From Whitmania pigra (lineage: Eukaryota > Annelida > Clitellata > Hirudinida > Haemopidae), in contig JAJTWR010000032.1 in the NCBI GenBank assembly GCA_021613335.1, forward strand, positions 654,001 to 718,000: a stretch of DNA of 64,000 nucleotides. The letters run 5' to 3'. The notes beneath the pieces were generated by a model. The model saw only the letters and a program-made list of their open reading frames with translations. It had not been told where the DNA came from and searched no databases. Below are positions 11,943 to 22,880 of the stretch, in pieces (position 1 is the first letter of the stretch; every line of letters starts with the position of its first letter). Made by a program: the position numbers and the translations under genes.

Positions 11943-13215
11943 TTGCAATCGATGAATGTTATTCCGACGACGCCTAGTGAGATCATAAATATTGCTGGCC
12001 AAATGAAGACATCCCATAGTTCTGGCCTTGATGAAATTGATCCGATCCTTGTTAGTGCGTCAATTCCTCGAATAGCTCAAGTATTGTCAGACCTTATTAA
12101 TTATTCTTTGTCCTCGGGTATATTCCCGGAACAGCTGAAATCGGCCAAAGTAATTCCAATACACAAGTCTGATAATACACGAGTAATTTCCAACTACAGA
12201 CCTATTTCAATCTTAAACTACTTCTCAAAGTTCTTCGAAAAAGTAATGCATGCGAGGCTCTACAAATATCTCTGTAAATTTTCCATGATCTCAGATGACC
12301 AATTCGGTTTTAGAAAGGGTTACTCAACTTCCATGGCACTAATTCATCTTCACACAAAAATTGCAAGTTCAATTGACCAAAATAAATTTTCCATCGGCAT
12401 ATTCCTGGACTTAGCGAAGGCGTTCGACACTGTCAATCACGCCATTCTATTACGAAAATTGGACTACTATGGAGTCAGAGGCATCGCTTTGAAATGGTTC
12501 AGGAGCTATTTATCAGATAGAACTCAACAGGTCCATCTTCTGAGCACAGCTTCACCGGTTCAACACGTCACTTGTTACTTATCATACTGCAACATTGTTT
12601 GGGCTTCAAATTACACCACAAGAGTAAAATGCCTTCACTTATCTAAAAAACGCTCTATTCATATCCTCTTTAATATTCTTTCTTCGTCATCTTCCAAGCC
12701 AATCTTCTACGAAAATTCAATTTTAAACGTTTATCAAATAAATAACTTTCTGCTTGCTATCTTTATGTATATATATTCAAAGAATCTACTGCCTCATTCA
12801 TTCAATAACTTTTTTAAACGTTCATCTAATATTTAATCATATTGTTTGCGGTCCGTCGACAAATATAGACCTGAAGTTTCTCGAACCATGCTCAAGTCAT
12901 TTTCATTGAAGTGCTCTGGGCCTCGCATTTTCTCTTCGATTCCTGATACCATTGCTTCCTCCAAATCCATATCTATTTTCAAATGTACTTACAAATCATA
13001 TATCCTGTCTAAGTAAAATCATCTCAAGTTGCTTTTCTGAAGTGCGTCCGATTTCTTGTGTTTTGGAACTGCCACCTTATTTTTGAACTTCTGGACGAAT
13101 TCTTAATATTATGACTTTGGTAATATTCGGCTTAAAAAATTTTTTTTGTCGTTGGAACAGTCAGCCCATCAGCGGAAGTACATCCCTTTGGGTTGACCTT
13201 TTTTACAAAAGTATG
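11943..13215 (+). mobile_element. LINE ORF2 with internal deletion, plus 3' UTR
   Basis: The 297-codon frame starts inside a jockey/CR1-type RT. It shows SHSSGLDEIDPILVS (the SxGxDgIp block), SAKVIPIHKSDN and NYRPISILNYFSK, DDQFGFRKGYST, and IFLDLAKAFDTVNHAILLRK with the first catalytic Asp. Just after YLSDRTQQVHL it jumps to a far C-terminal block (YLSYCNIVWASNY, then CLHLSKKRSIHILF). The FADD box and thumb are therefore deleted. The tail block continues out of frame to about 13000, followed by a 3' UTR to about 13215 that recurs inverted at 19690-19925. Non-autonomous and dead. Confidence 0.85.
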
Positions 13216-14520
13216 TCTATCTGTGTAAGAGAGACATTGGAATAAAGAGATTTTGCTTATGTCAAAGACCAGTTTGCGACAACGAAATCAAGAAAATTAA
13301 ATCTTTCGTAGACTGTGTAAATCAGAATTCAGTGACTGAATGAGTCATGCATTATAATTTCTATAAATTTGATTCTTTAAATGCAATGCTTCATCAAAGC
13401 TTTTTTCCTTATTCGATGTAATAGAAAAATGTGATTAAACGGGGTGGATGGCGGGAGGGACGCCAATTTTATAGTTCGTCCCCGGAAAAAAAAAAATCAA
13501 AGCCCTGCCCCTGCTTAAGGCTGACCCTTGAGGTATTTCATTTGGTTTTCTTTTCTTTTAGTTTGTTATTCCGCTTGGTTAAATAAAATTGGTAAAAATA
13601 GAAGTGACATTTATCAGTACTCAAACACGAATAAACTTAGAACAACAAACAGGATCAATATGGGCTCGAAAATTTTCAAAATATAAACTTTTGTTGTGAT
13701 CGCATTTTGCCTGGTTTCTTGACCTTACATGACCTCATGTTCGGGTCATCAAATTTTACGGCAGTGGTCATAAAAATAAATGAACTAAATTCAAGTCAAA
13801 TAAAGTGACGACAAGAATACAAATGTTAATAAAACATTTGCAAAGTCAAATGAAATATTAACAGGCAGACCTTTACAAGATTTCATTAAGATTCATGTCA
13901 GTAAGCAATGGAAGTACAAATATGAATTTATAGAAATAAAAAATTTTATAAATAAAATTGTTAGAAATAAAATTCACGCATCATATTCTCGTTAATTTCT
14001 TTTCTCAATTTTAATCAATTAGAAATGTCGAAAGGTTTCAGCGGAGAACTTGAAAAAGCAATTTTGATTGCGAAAGGCAGACTTTTGGGTTTTTATTTGA
14101 AGAAATTTCTCGTTTCATCTTTTTAATTTTTTCACTTGTGCATAATTTGTATTTGTAATTTGTAAAAAAAAATCATCTGATAAATTCACAGACAATGAAA
14201 TATAAAATATAAATAAAATTAAATATAATTCAATTTGGAGAATAATAACTAATTAAAAATTAAGTTTATGTGGTAAATCAATTTAATAATAATGCACTAA
14301 TTTCTTGGAATATTGTAATGTGATAGGAAATTAACATTGCAAACACATTATTCAGAACATTATTTCGAACTGCCGAAATAAATAAATAAATATCACAAAA
14401 GAGGTTTTTATTAAAAATATAATCCTTTAAGTAATTGCAGATTTGTTCTTGCAGTTGTTTGTAAAATGTATTTTACATTTGAAAATTAAAGCAATTGATT
14501 TATAGAGCGAAATACTGCGA
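13216..14520. other. AT-rich intergenic stretch
   Basis: No gene recognised. Confidence 0.5.
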
Positions 14521-14521
14521 C

Positions 14522-14786
14522 ATAATATAATATAATATAATATAATATAATATAATATATATAATATAATATAATATAATATAATATAATATAATATAAT
14601 ATAATATAATATAATATAATTAATATAATATAATATAATATAATATAATATAATATATATATATAATATAATATAATATAATATAATATAATATAATATA
14701 ATATTAATATAATATAATATAATATAATATAATATAATATATATAATATAATATAATATAATATAATATAATATAATATAATATAA
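14522..14786. repeat. (ATAAT)n pentanucleotide microsatellite
   Basis: About 265 bp of the 5-bp unit TAATA with a few TATATA and TTAATA phase shifts. The minus reading frame rich in Tyr, Ile and Leu is a by-product. Confidence 0.95.
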
Positions 14787-15029
14787 AGTTTAATATTTAA
14801 AACACACACTGCAATGGCTCAATTATAAAATTTCAGATCACATCTCTTCAACTGAATCAACATATTTTTGATTGAGAAGATGTAAATGTTTTTTAAATTT
14901 ATTTTTAATACCAATACATCTTTCGCAATGTTGAATGATATTATTAAAGCAAATTAAAAGTATGCATTGTAATCCACGAAATCAGAAAACAAATTTGATT
15001 ATTTTAAGCTAGAAAAATTGTTTATCGTA

Positions 15030-15350
15030 GTCATCATCATAATCATCATCATCCTCGTCATCATCATAATCATCGTCATCAATGTCGTCATCATGGCAAA
15101 GTTCAAAACCCCCAATCAAAATCACAATGAGGGTTGTTAGGAATGAATGAAACATAAATGTTATTGGATGCAAAGATATAACAATGTTAATAAAAAATAA
15201 TAATAATAATAATATGTTCAGTTAGTATCTACTTTTGTTCCTTGATTTCAATTATATTTCAATTTTTCAATTTAATGTTGAACAAAAAATTCATCATCAT
15301 CATCATCCTCGTCATCATCATAATCATCATCATCCTCATCATCATCATCA
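15030..15350. repeat. Two CAT-rich microsatellite patches
   Basis: Interrupted ATC triplets at 15030-15095 and 15290-15350, separated by unremarkable AT-rich DNA with an AAT run at 15195-15213. Confidence 0.8.
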
Positions 15351-15455
15351 AAAAATCAATTTTTTTTTTTTAAATTCGTTCAAAATATTTTTTTAGTTGC
15401 TGGTATCTCAACAAATCGACAGAAATTTTAATTTACAATTTCTGCGAACAAGAAA

Positions 15456-15727
15456 TGTTGCATGTTGTATGTTGCATGTTGCATGTTGTATGTTGCATGT
15501 TGCATGATGCCCCTGTCATGTTGTATGTTGTATATTGCACTTTTCATGTTGTATGTTGCATGTTGCATGTTGTATATTGTAAGTTGTATGTTGCTTGCTG
15601 CATGTTGCATGTTGCATGTTGCACGTGTCATGTTGTATGTTGTATGTTGCACGTTTCATGTTGCATGTTGCATGTTGTATATTGTAAGTTGTATGTTGCT
15701 TGCTGCATGTTGCATGTTGCATTTTGC
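15456..15727. repeat. 7-bp minisatellite (catgttg) with 105-bp higher-order unit
   Basis: The basic unit is catgttg with variants tatgttg, tatattg, cacgttt, taagttg and cttgctg. The variant string beginning tgtatattgtaagttgtatg occurs at 15571 and again at 15676, a spacing of 105 bp or fifteen units. A block of units has therefore duplicated as a whole. Seven is not a multiple of three, so all three frames share the same peptide words, which explains the stacked open frames. Confidence 0.92.
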
Positions 15728-15749
15728 TTCCTGAAGCAATGAAACATCT

Positions 15750-17550
15750 TTCAAACTGAATACTTTCTTTGGTTATCCGGAAATTTTAACGCAGAAAATT
15801 CTTACCATTCCCGCCTCCGCCCTCTCTGAATTTCTGTTAAATCCTCTTCCCCCTGGACCTTGAGGGTGTTTCCACTTAAATACAAATTAATAAACTGTAA
15901 TTAATTGTCATTTAATGTAACTTATCGATGGACGTTCAAGACATGCAAGCCATACAAAGTGGATCACCTTACCACAGCTTCGTCAAGTCACATCTGTTTC
16001 CTGTTTAACAGATCGTATTTTCTTGGAAGCTTATTCTGTTATTGTGTAAACATGTATTTGTAGATATTTATTTTCTTTCCCAAGTTTGTTATTATATATA
16101 TATATATAGATGTTATTTGTTATTACATATGAATTATGAATTGTAAAATAAATTGTTATCTTGATGCATTTTTCGTCATTCCTTTCTATGTTTTTCTTCA
16201 CTTCAAAACAACAACAACAACAACAACAACAACTGCAACAACAACTGCAACAATAACAGCAAAATTTTTAGCACTTCGAAAACCGAGCGATATCAATCCA
16301 TAATTAAAATAAATCAGATAACAGATAAGGACGACATACAACAGCAAATGGAAGATGCATTAGTGAAACAAACAAGCACACGTTATCAATTCTGATTTGG
16401 AGATTTGGACTTTCCGTTTAAAAGGAATTTTGATTCCTGAAAAAGTTATGAATTCTCTTGTTGACAAATGGAAAGACTTCGCCATTTTCTCTCTTTTGAT
16501 GTTGACTTAAGTCAAACTCAGCTGCTTTTCTCTCTTGTAATCGATGTGTTCTTGTAATCGATGTGTTCTTGTCGGTTCGTTACGAAGGTTTTATAAACAT
16601 GTTTTATTTTTTAAACAAATGTAAACAAACATATTAGCTGCACAAATACGTATCAAGTTTGTACGCATGGTATCTAAATAAATTATAACCTTTAATAAAT
16701 AACATTATATTAATTATATTTAGGGTAATTGTTAAATAAAATATTTATAAATATTAAATTATGCTCGAAACATACTCGCATGGACACATGTAAAACAATT
16801 CATCTATCACAACAACGTCGACAATTCATTGGACAGTGCATTTATACAACTGCCAGAAGAATTAAGCAATCAATTAATCAATCGATCAATCAAACAATCA
16901 ACCAAACAAATAATAATAAAACAAATAATCAATCAAGCAAACAATCAATCACAGAATAGAGACTGAAGCCGGGATTTGAACTCGAGAACAACTGGATGAA
17001 GTCTCGATTAAATGAAAATTGGAGAGGAAGACAAATTAAAAGTAGGAGACGAATATTGAACGGGATAGTTTTTATTTAATCCACAAATCGTTTAATTAAC
17101 TAATACGTTTCAGCTTCAATTTTAGATATTAAATTTTCTTTTAAGGTAATTGGCAAAAATTCAGAAATATTATTTGATGAGAAATAAACCAAGATAATAA
17201 TGACAATAAACTATGTTGAAAATTATTAAATTAAATGTTATTAAACAAACATGATTGAAAAAATACATTATGTGAAATTCATGTTATGGGAGATATAAAA
17301 AATTTTTTAAATATTAATATTGAAAATAATTTAAAATAAATTACTATTAACCAAATGATATAATTTTTTCAACTTAATTTAATTTGTGTAATCATCAAAA
17401 ATTATTTTTAAATTGTTTTAAATTTCTAGTTTTAAGTTTTAAACGGGAACAATAATCCAAATAGCAATCAAGAAACCATTAGAGTTTCAGGAAATTATTT
17501 TATTTTGTCGAAATTATTTTTAATAACAACAATGGAAATCATGTTACAAG
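15750..17550. other. Intergenic stretch with small simple repeats
   Basis: Holds (TA)n at 16086-16108, (CAA)n at 16205-16252, a direct repeat of cttgtaatcgatgtgtt at about 16533 and 16550, and a degenerate ATCA/CAAT array at 16868-16950. No gene recognised. Confidence 0.6.
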
Positions 17551-17616
17551 AATTATTTGATTATACTTGTAATTCTTCTTGTAATTGTTCTTACACTGAA
17601 CACTGAATTAAACACA

Positions 17617-17826
17617 GCACATGTTGGTCGAGTAGGTAGCGGTCCCGCAGTTGGCGGTAATAACAGCAGACGTTATGTGTTCGCAGCCCAACCTTCACCA
17701 CCAAGGATTGCCCTCGGGTTTGGTTGCTTTGTAAATGGTGGATCGATTAAGAAGTGCCTCACATCCTATCCGGATGCATTAAGGCATTCAATAAATCTTA
17801 AACATGAAGTTTTTATATCAACTTGA
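17617..17826 (+). CDS. Possible terminal exon of an unrecognised protein
   Basis: A GC-richer island in very AT-rich DNA encodes about 70 residues (HVGRVGSGPAVGGNNSRRYV, then FAAQPSPPRIALGFGCFVNG and on to a stop at 17826). A plausible CAG acceptor stands at 17617 after a T-rich run. The frame has no ATG of its own upstream; an overlapping ATG at 17531 leads into a different frame that stops early. Two Cys are present but no domain is recognised. It may be a real last exon whose partners I cannot find, or a fragment of a mobile element. Confidence 0.25.
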   Translation, partial: AHVGRVGSGPAVGGNNSRRYVFAAQPSPPRIALGFGCFVNGGSIKKCLTSYPDALRHSINLKHEVFIST

Positions 17827-17829
17827 AAT

Positions 17830-18690
17830 AATAATAATAATGGGGTTCCGTTTATTTAAAGAAATACATTATTGGAATAATAAATTTGTAGTTTTTAGTT
17901 ATTTCAGGAAACTACGCTCATATATGCAAATAAAAAGTGAAAAATAAAAAAATGTTTTTCAAAGGTATATTCATATTTACAAATAATTGTAATGATATAT
18001 TTGTTTACAAATATGTATAATGATATATGCATATTTACAAATATTCACAATGATATTCATATTTAAAATTATATTATAAATGTATATCTATATGTAAAAA
18101 GATATTCGAACACATTTTTGAAAGAATTTTCTTGGAAATTGACATCGAATCACATTCGATCTCATTTTCTATTTTCAGAGTTTTTACAGTTTTTCAAAAA
18201 TAATTTTTATTAGAATTTTAATATTTAAATGTTCAAATGTTTTAAATTCAAATGTTTAATATATAATTGTTTCATATTTAAATGTGAAATGAAAAAATGT
18301 CAAGAACGAAGTTTCATTAAAACCTGCCTTCTCAAAAGATGAAGGATATCGAATTATTTTTTAACAATAATTTTAATTGCAATAAAAATGGAAATAATAA
18401 TAATAATATTAATAATAATAATATTTAGAAATAATAATATCGAATTTGTTTTTTTTTTGTTAACATTTTCGCGTAAAATCGTAAAAATTTCCAGCAACAA
18501 GAATTTCAACGGTAAAGTATTTGAACTAAATTTTTAGTGTTGGCTTTATTGAGTACAAGCAACGTGTATGCAATGCGGTAAGTAGAAAAGTGCCAGCATC
18601 TCTCTTGTGATTTATCACTTCAAGATAAATTGGATTCTGTGACTTAAAATTATTTATTTAAAAAAAAAAGGTGCAACTCACACTGAAGTC
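17830..18690. other. AT-rich intergenic stretch
   Basis: Includes a degenerate tatatgcatatttacaaat tandem motif at 17965-18075 and a short AAT run near 18395-18425. No gene recognised. Confidence 0.5.
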
Positions 18691-18696
18691 ATCATT

Positions 18697-18852
18697 AATT
18701 GTACTTAAGAGACTTTGTACATAATTGTACTTGCGAGACATTGTACTTAATTGTACTTAAGAGACTGTATTTGATTGTACTTATGAGACTTTGTACGTAA
18801 TTGTACTTACGAGACATTGTACTTAATTGTACTTTACGATACATTGTACTAA
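18697..18852. repeat. 26-bp minisatellite
   Basis: Five to six units of about 26 bp built on attgtacttaagagactttg plus tacata, with regular alternation between agactttgtac and agacattgtac. The alternation suggests a two-unit (52-bp) higher-order period. Confidence 0.85.
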
Positions 18853-19659
18853 AATGCATTGTTACAAGTAGACAAATAGCGGAAAGATTTATCGTACAAA
18901 GCTCTTCTTTGTTGGAAGGATTTTTAGTTCTTTGTTCGATTTTGCTTCTCTTTTTATCAGAAGACCATCGAATTGTCCCTTAATGTCGATCATTTAAGCA
19001 GATCATCTGATGAGGACGACGACGATGATGATGATGATGATGATCGTGATGATGTTCATGTTGTAGCAACAAATAATAAAGTTTAAATTGCAAAATAATT
19101 AAATTATTATTGAATGATAATATATTATTCAATTTATATCATTATTTAATTATTTTTACGGTTATACTCGGTGTCCTTTTCTATGTAGTCGTTAAAAAAA
19201 TTAGCACAAACAAGAGTCCAGACAGCACAGAAGCCCAAATATCCATTTGCATCCTAAGGTATCTAAAATCCCTTAAACACATCGGTTATTCAGTTCCGTT
19301 AACTGAATATTTAACTTATTAATTTGAGGACCCCCGGGTTATTTCAATATGATGGCCATACTAGATTAATTATTGCCATAATTTTGTTTAATCGAAAAAC
19401 TAAGGAAATTGAAAGTCAGTAATTAAAAATAAATTAAAATAATTAAGTTATTAATGAATTAAAGATTAATTAATCAAAAATTAATTTTTTAGAATTTACA
19501 AGTTTATTAATAGAATAGTAGTTAATTAAGTCGACAAGAATTTATTCTTTATGTAATTGATGCCATCAGGGTTGCCAGTGTTTTTGTTTTTTTTTTGTAA
19601 ATTTTTTTATTAAACAAAAGGTATTCAAACACAACCATACGGTTACAAAAAAAATAACC

Positions 19660-20450
19660 AGCTTAATTACATAGATGGACATTTTGTAAAAAAGGTCAAC
19701 CCGAAGGGATATACTCCCGCTGATGAGCTGCCTGTTCCAACGACAAACATTTTTTTTAAGCCGAGTATTACTAAAGTCATAATATTAAGAATTTGTCCAG
19801 AAGTTCAAAAATAAGGTGGCAGTTCCAAAACACAAGAAATCGGACGCACTTCAGAAAAGCAACATGAGATGATTTTACTTATTCATGATATATGATTTGT
19901 AAGTACATTTGAAAATAGATGTATTTTAGTTCACGATATCATTTGGCAGTGCGTTCCATGGTTTTACGATTCTATTACAGAAAGAACATTTGGCAAAATC
20001 TGTTGAAAATTTAATGCATCGAAGTTTGAAACTGTGCCCGGGTAAACCTGGACGAGGAGCAGAAGCCTCAGGGGGGAGTCCGCAAAGCCATTTAGTAATT
20101 TGAAGCGAAATGTTAAGTCAGCCAAGAGACGGCGTCTCTCCAGGGTCATAAGCGTACAACTTACAAGATTTTATAATTAACAAATAAAGACTATTGGAAT
20201 GACAGGATAGAGATTCATCTTTTATTGATAATGGGTTGTAGAGTTTAATTTTGGACACACGACATGTTCGATATGTTTCGTAGAACTACAAATAGAAATA
20301 GAAATATATTTTTTGTTAAATTCGTACGACTGTTCATTTTTAAAAATCACTTTCCAGTGTTGAATTGGATCTAAGGGGCGAATGATTTATTGCCCATGTC
20401 CAACTTGTTTGGAAATGCCATGTTTTGATTTATTTGCAGATATATTTAAT
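19660..20450 (-). mobile_element. LINE 3' end fragment, inverted relative to 11943-13215
   Basis: Read on the minus strand, 20149-19964 gives MTLERRRLLADLTFRFKLLN, the LERRRxxxDLxxxxKxLNG block at the end of jockey/CR1-type ORF2. A short stretch follows with FCNRIVKPWNALPNDIV, and then a 3' UTR (19925-19690) nearly identical to that at 12970-13215 on plus. The two copies form an inverted pair about 6.7 kb apart. A weakly conserved stretch to 20450 probably belongs to the same element. No catalytic residues remain. Confidence 0.75.
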
Positions 20451-20454
20451 GTTT

Positions 20455-21128
20455 GAAAATGAAAAAGAAATCCAACACTACAATTTTTAAAAGCTGTTCA
20501 ATATGCACGATGTCCATCGCTGAAAAGAAAAAAAGAGTTTGAAATCGATTGTAAACATCGGCGATTAAAAGTTTCATGTATTACTTCGCCGTGTAAACAT
20601 TTTGAGGTTATTAAATGTTTGTAACTTCTCTGATTTTGTGATTTTTTTAGTTTTCTTTTCTTTTCAAGTTTTGTTTTCATTGTTCATTGACAGCCTGACC
20701 ACGTACATTAGTCACGACTTATGGAAATTGTGTTAATTATTAATTAATCTTCAATTTGCTTTGAGAGGTTGTCGTGACACTGCAATGGTAATGTGTTTGC
20801 GAGATTTCGAAGGTTTATATCTTGCCATGAAATTCAAATTCATAAGTAAAGATATTGCAAAGTTAGTGTTCAATAAGCTTCACTTTTATTAAGTCCCATG
20901 TTTTGACTTTGTAAATTTAGTAATTTTTGCTTCAATAGGTTTAAGAATAAGCTTTAATATTTGTACTGGATGTTGTTGTTGAAAAATAATCTATAAAAAT
21001 TTACCATCCACATGGTTTTTTTCAAATTGTCCACACATTTCAGTTCTGGAACTTCATTACTAACTTTACTACATCAAGCATTTCATTTCAATTGTATCAC
21101 ATCATTAATTTGATAATTTCACATTCAG
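20455..21128. other. AT-rich stretch upstream of the arfaptin coding exon
   Basis: No coding sequence recognised. A CAG acceptor at 21126-21128 precedes the first coding exon, so an upstream 5' UTR exon probably lies here or further left. Confidence 0.45.
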
Positions 21129-22849
21129 ATTTCCCGATGGCATCCTCCGAACACGTGGATGCGGGCAGCGGCCTCAGAAACATGCCCAACTTGTACGAGC
21201 TGCAACTGGCAGACGACGAAGAAACGGAATACGACTACTGCGACGACGACTCGAAACTTCGACATCGGAACGGCAGCGACTCGAGAACCGTCCGATCGCT
21301 TTCCATGGAAAACATGTACTCGGACGACGACCTGGAGAAGGGCGACGCAGGATCTCCGCCTTACTTCGGCCGGTCTTGCGTCGTGAGGCATGACGTGATG
21401 GGTCGAACCGGGAGAGAGATTTACAAACCCAGCGAAGGTTAAATATTTAAATATTCTGATGCTTCGTTGAACTGATTTTTGTATGTTGTTGCTAATAAAA
21501 TGTGTTGATGCTAAGAAGTCTGCACTTTGATTTGTTCGTAAAAACTGTTCAAATGTTTACTTGGTTTGGTAATAGTTTTTGGTTCAAAGGCTGTGGTTAT
21601 ATGTTTAATTTGTATTCACTTTAATTTTTGAGTACAAAACAAAAACATAATCATCATCTTCGTCATCATCATCGTCATCGAATGAATTCCAACAACCCAG
21701 ATCCTCCGATCTGCCATTTCCAACAATCCGCACCTTTTCCATCTTCATCCTCCTCCTCCTCGGGCAAGACCCCGACCACGAGCCCCAGAAGGCCCGTCAC
21801 CATAGCGACGTCCACCCTGCACGTGACCCCCGCGCCCCCGACGACCCTGGGTCAGTTCAAGAACTGGTCGGTGGAGGCGTTCGAGTTTGCGAAGCAGTTC
21901 GTCTTCGAGAAGATCGGAAGGACGCAACGAACCAACGATGCGGAACTCGAGAAGAAGGTCGCACTCGTCAGGCAGACGCAGAACCAGTTCAGGTTGGTGG
22001 TGCTTGGGATGATGGTTGTGGTGATGATGATGATGATAGCGATGACGATGGTATGATGATGATAGCGATGACGATGGTATGATGATGATAGCGATGACGA
22101 TGGTATGATGATGATAGCGATGACGATGGTATGATGATGATAGCGATGACGATGGTATGATGATGATAGCGATGACGATGGTATGATGATGATAGCGATG
22201 ACGATGGTATGATGATGATAGCGATGGTACTGCTGCTGCTGGTGATAGTGATGATGCAATTACAATAAATGTATTTTGTGAGCATTCCAAGGTCATATTT
22301 TAATTGAGAGTAATGTTTATTTTATTTTAATTCTGTGTGTAAGTGACAAAATAAAGTAATAAAATGAATTTATCAACATGATGCTGATGATGATAGTGAA
22401 GAAGATAATGATAGTGATACATAGTTGGATACATAGTGATTTGTTGAAATGTTTCTTGGACTTGACTTTCGGACATTTTGAAATTGGGTATGAGGTTCGG
22501 TATTTGCATGTCAGATGATGATGATGATTATTGAGGTGATGGTGATGAATTGGAGTTTTTCATTAATTGAGATGTGATGTGATGTGTTGTAAATATGTTG
22601 TTTCTATTTTATGGTTTAATTTACTGGAAATGTTTAATAAATTTAAAATATTTTTATGTCTTTTTGCCATCACCATCATCATCGTCATCATCATCATCGT
22701 CATCATCATCATCATAATTATTATCATTGCTACTGTTATTGTTGTTGAATGGTTTCTTTGGTGAAGTTGTCCGAGCTTAAGATGAAATGCAAATTGTGAA
22801 CAGAGAAGAAGACAACGATGATGAAATGCAATGTGAGGCAGGTGTTTGG

Positions 22850-22880
<31 letters not shown>

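Noticed and set aside
15428..15742. Cys/Met-rich periodic peptides resembling a repeat-toxin or metallothionein
   Set aside because: All frames give the same type of word from a 7-bp repeat; no signal peptide or conserved Cys framework.
21852..22296. Stacked minus frames with a 26-residue repeat opposite arfaptin exon 2
   Set aside because: Three frames show the same peptide because a 26-bp minisatellite is read in all frames; the real gene is on plus.
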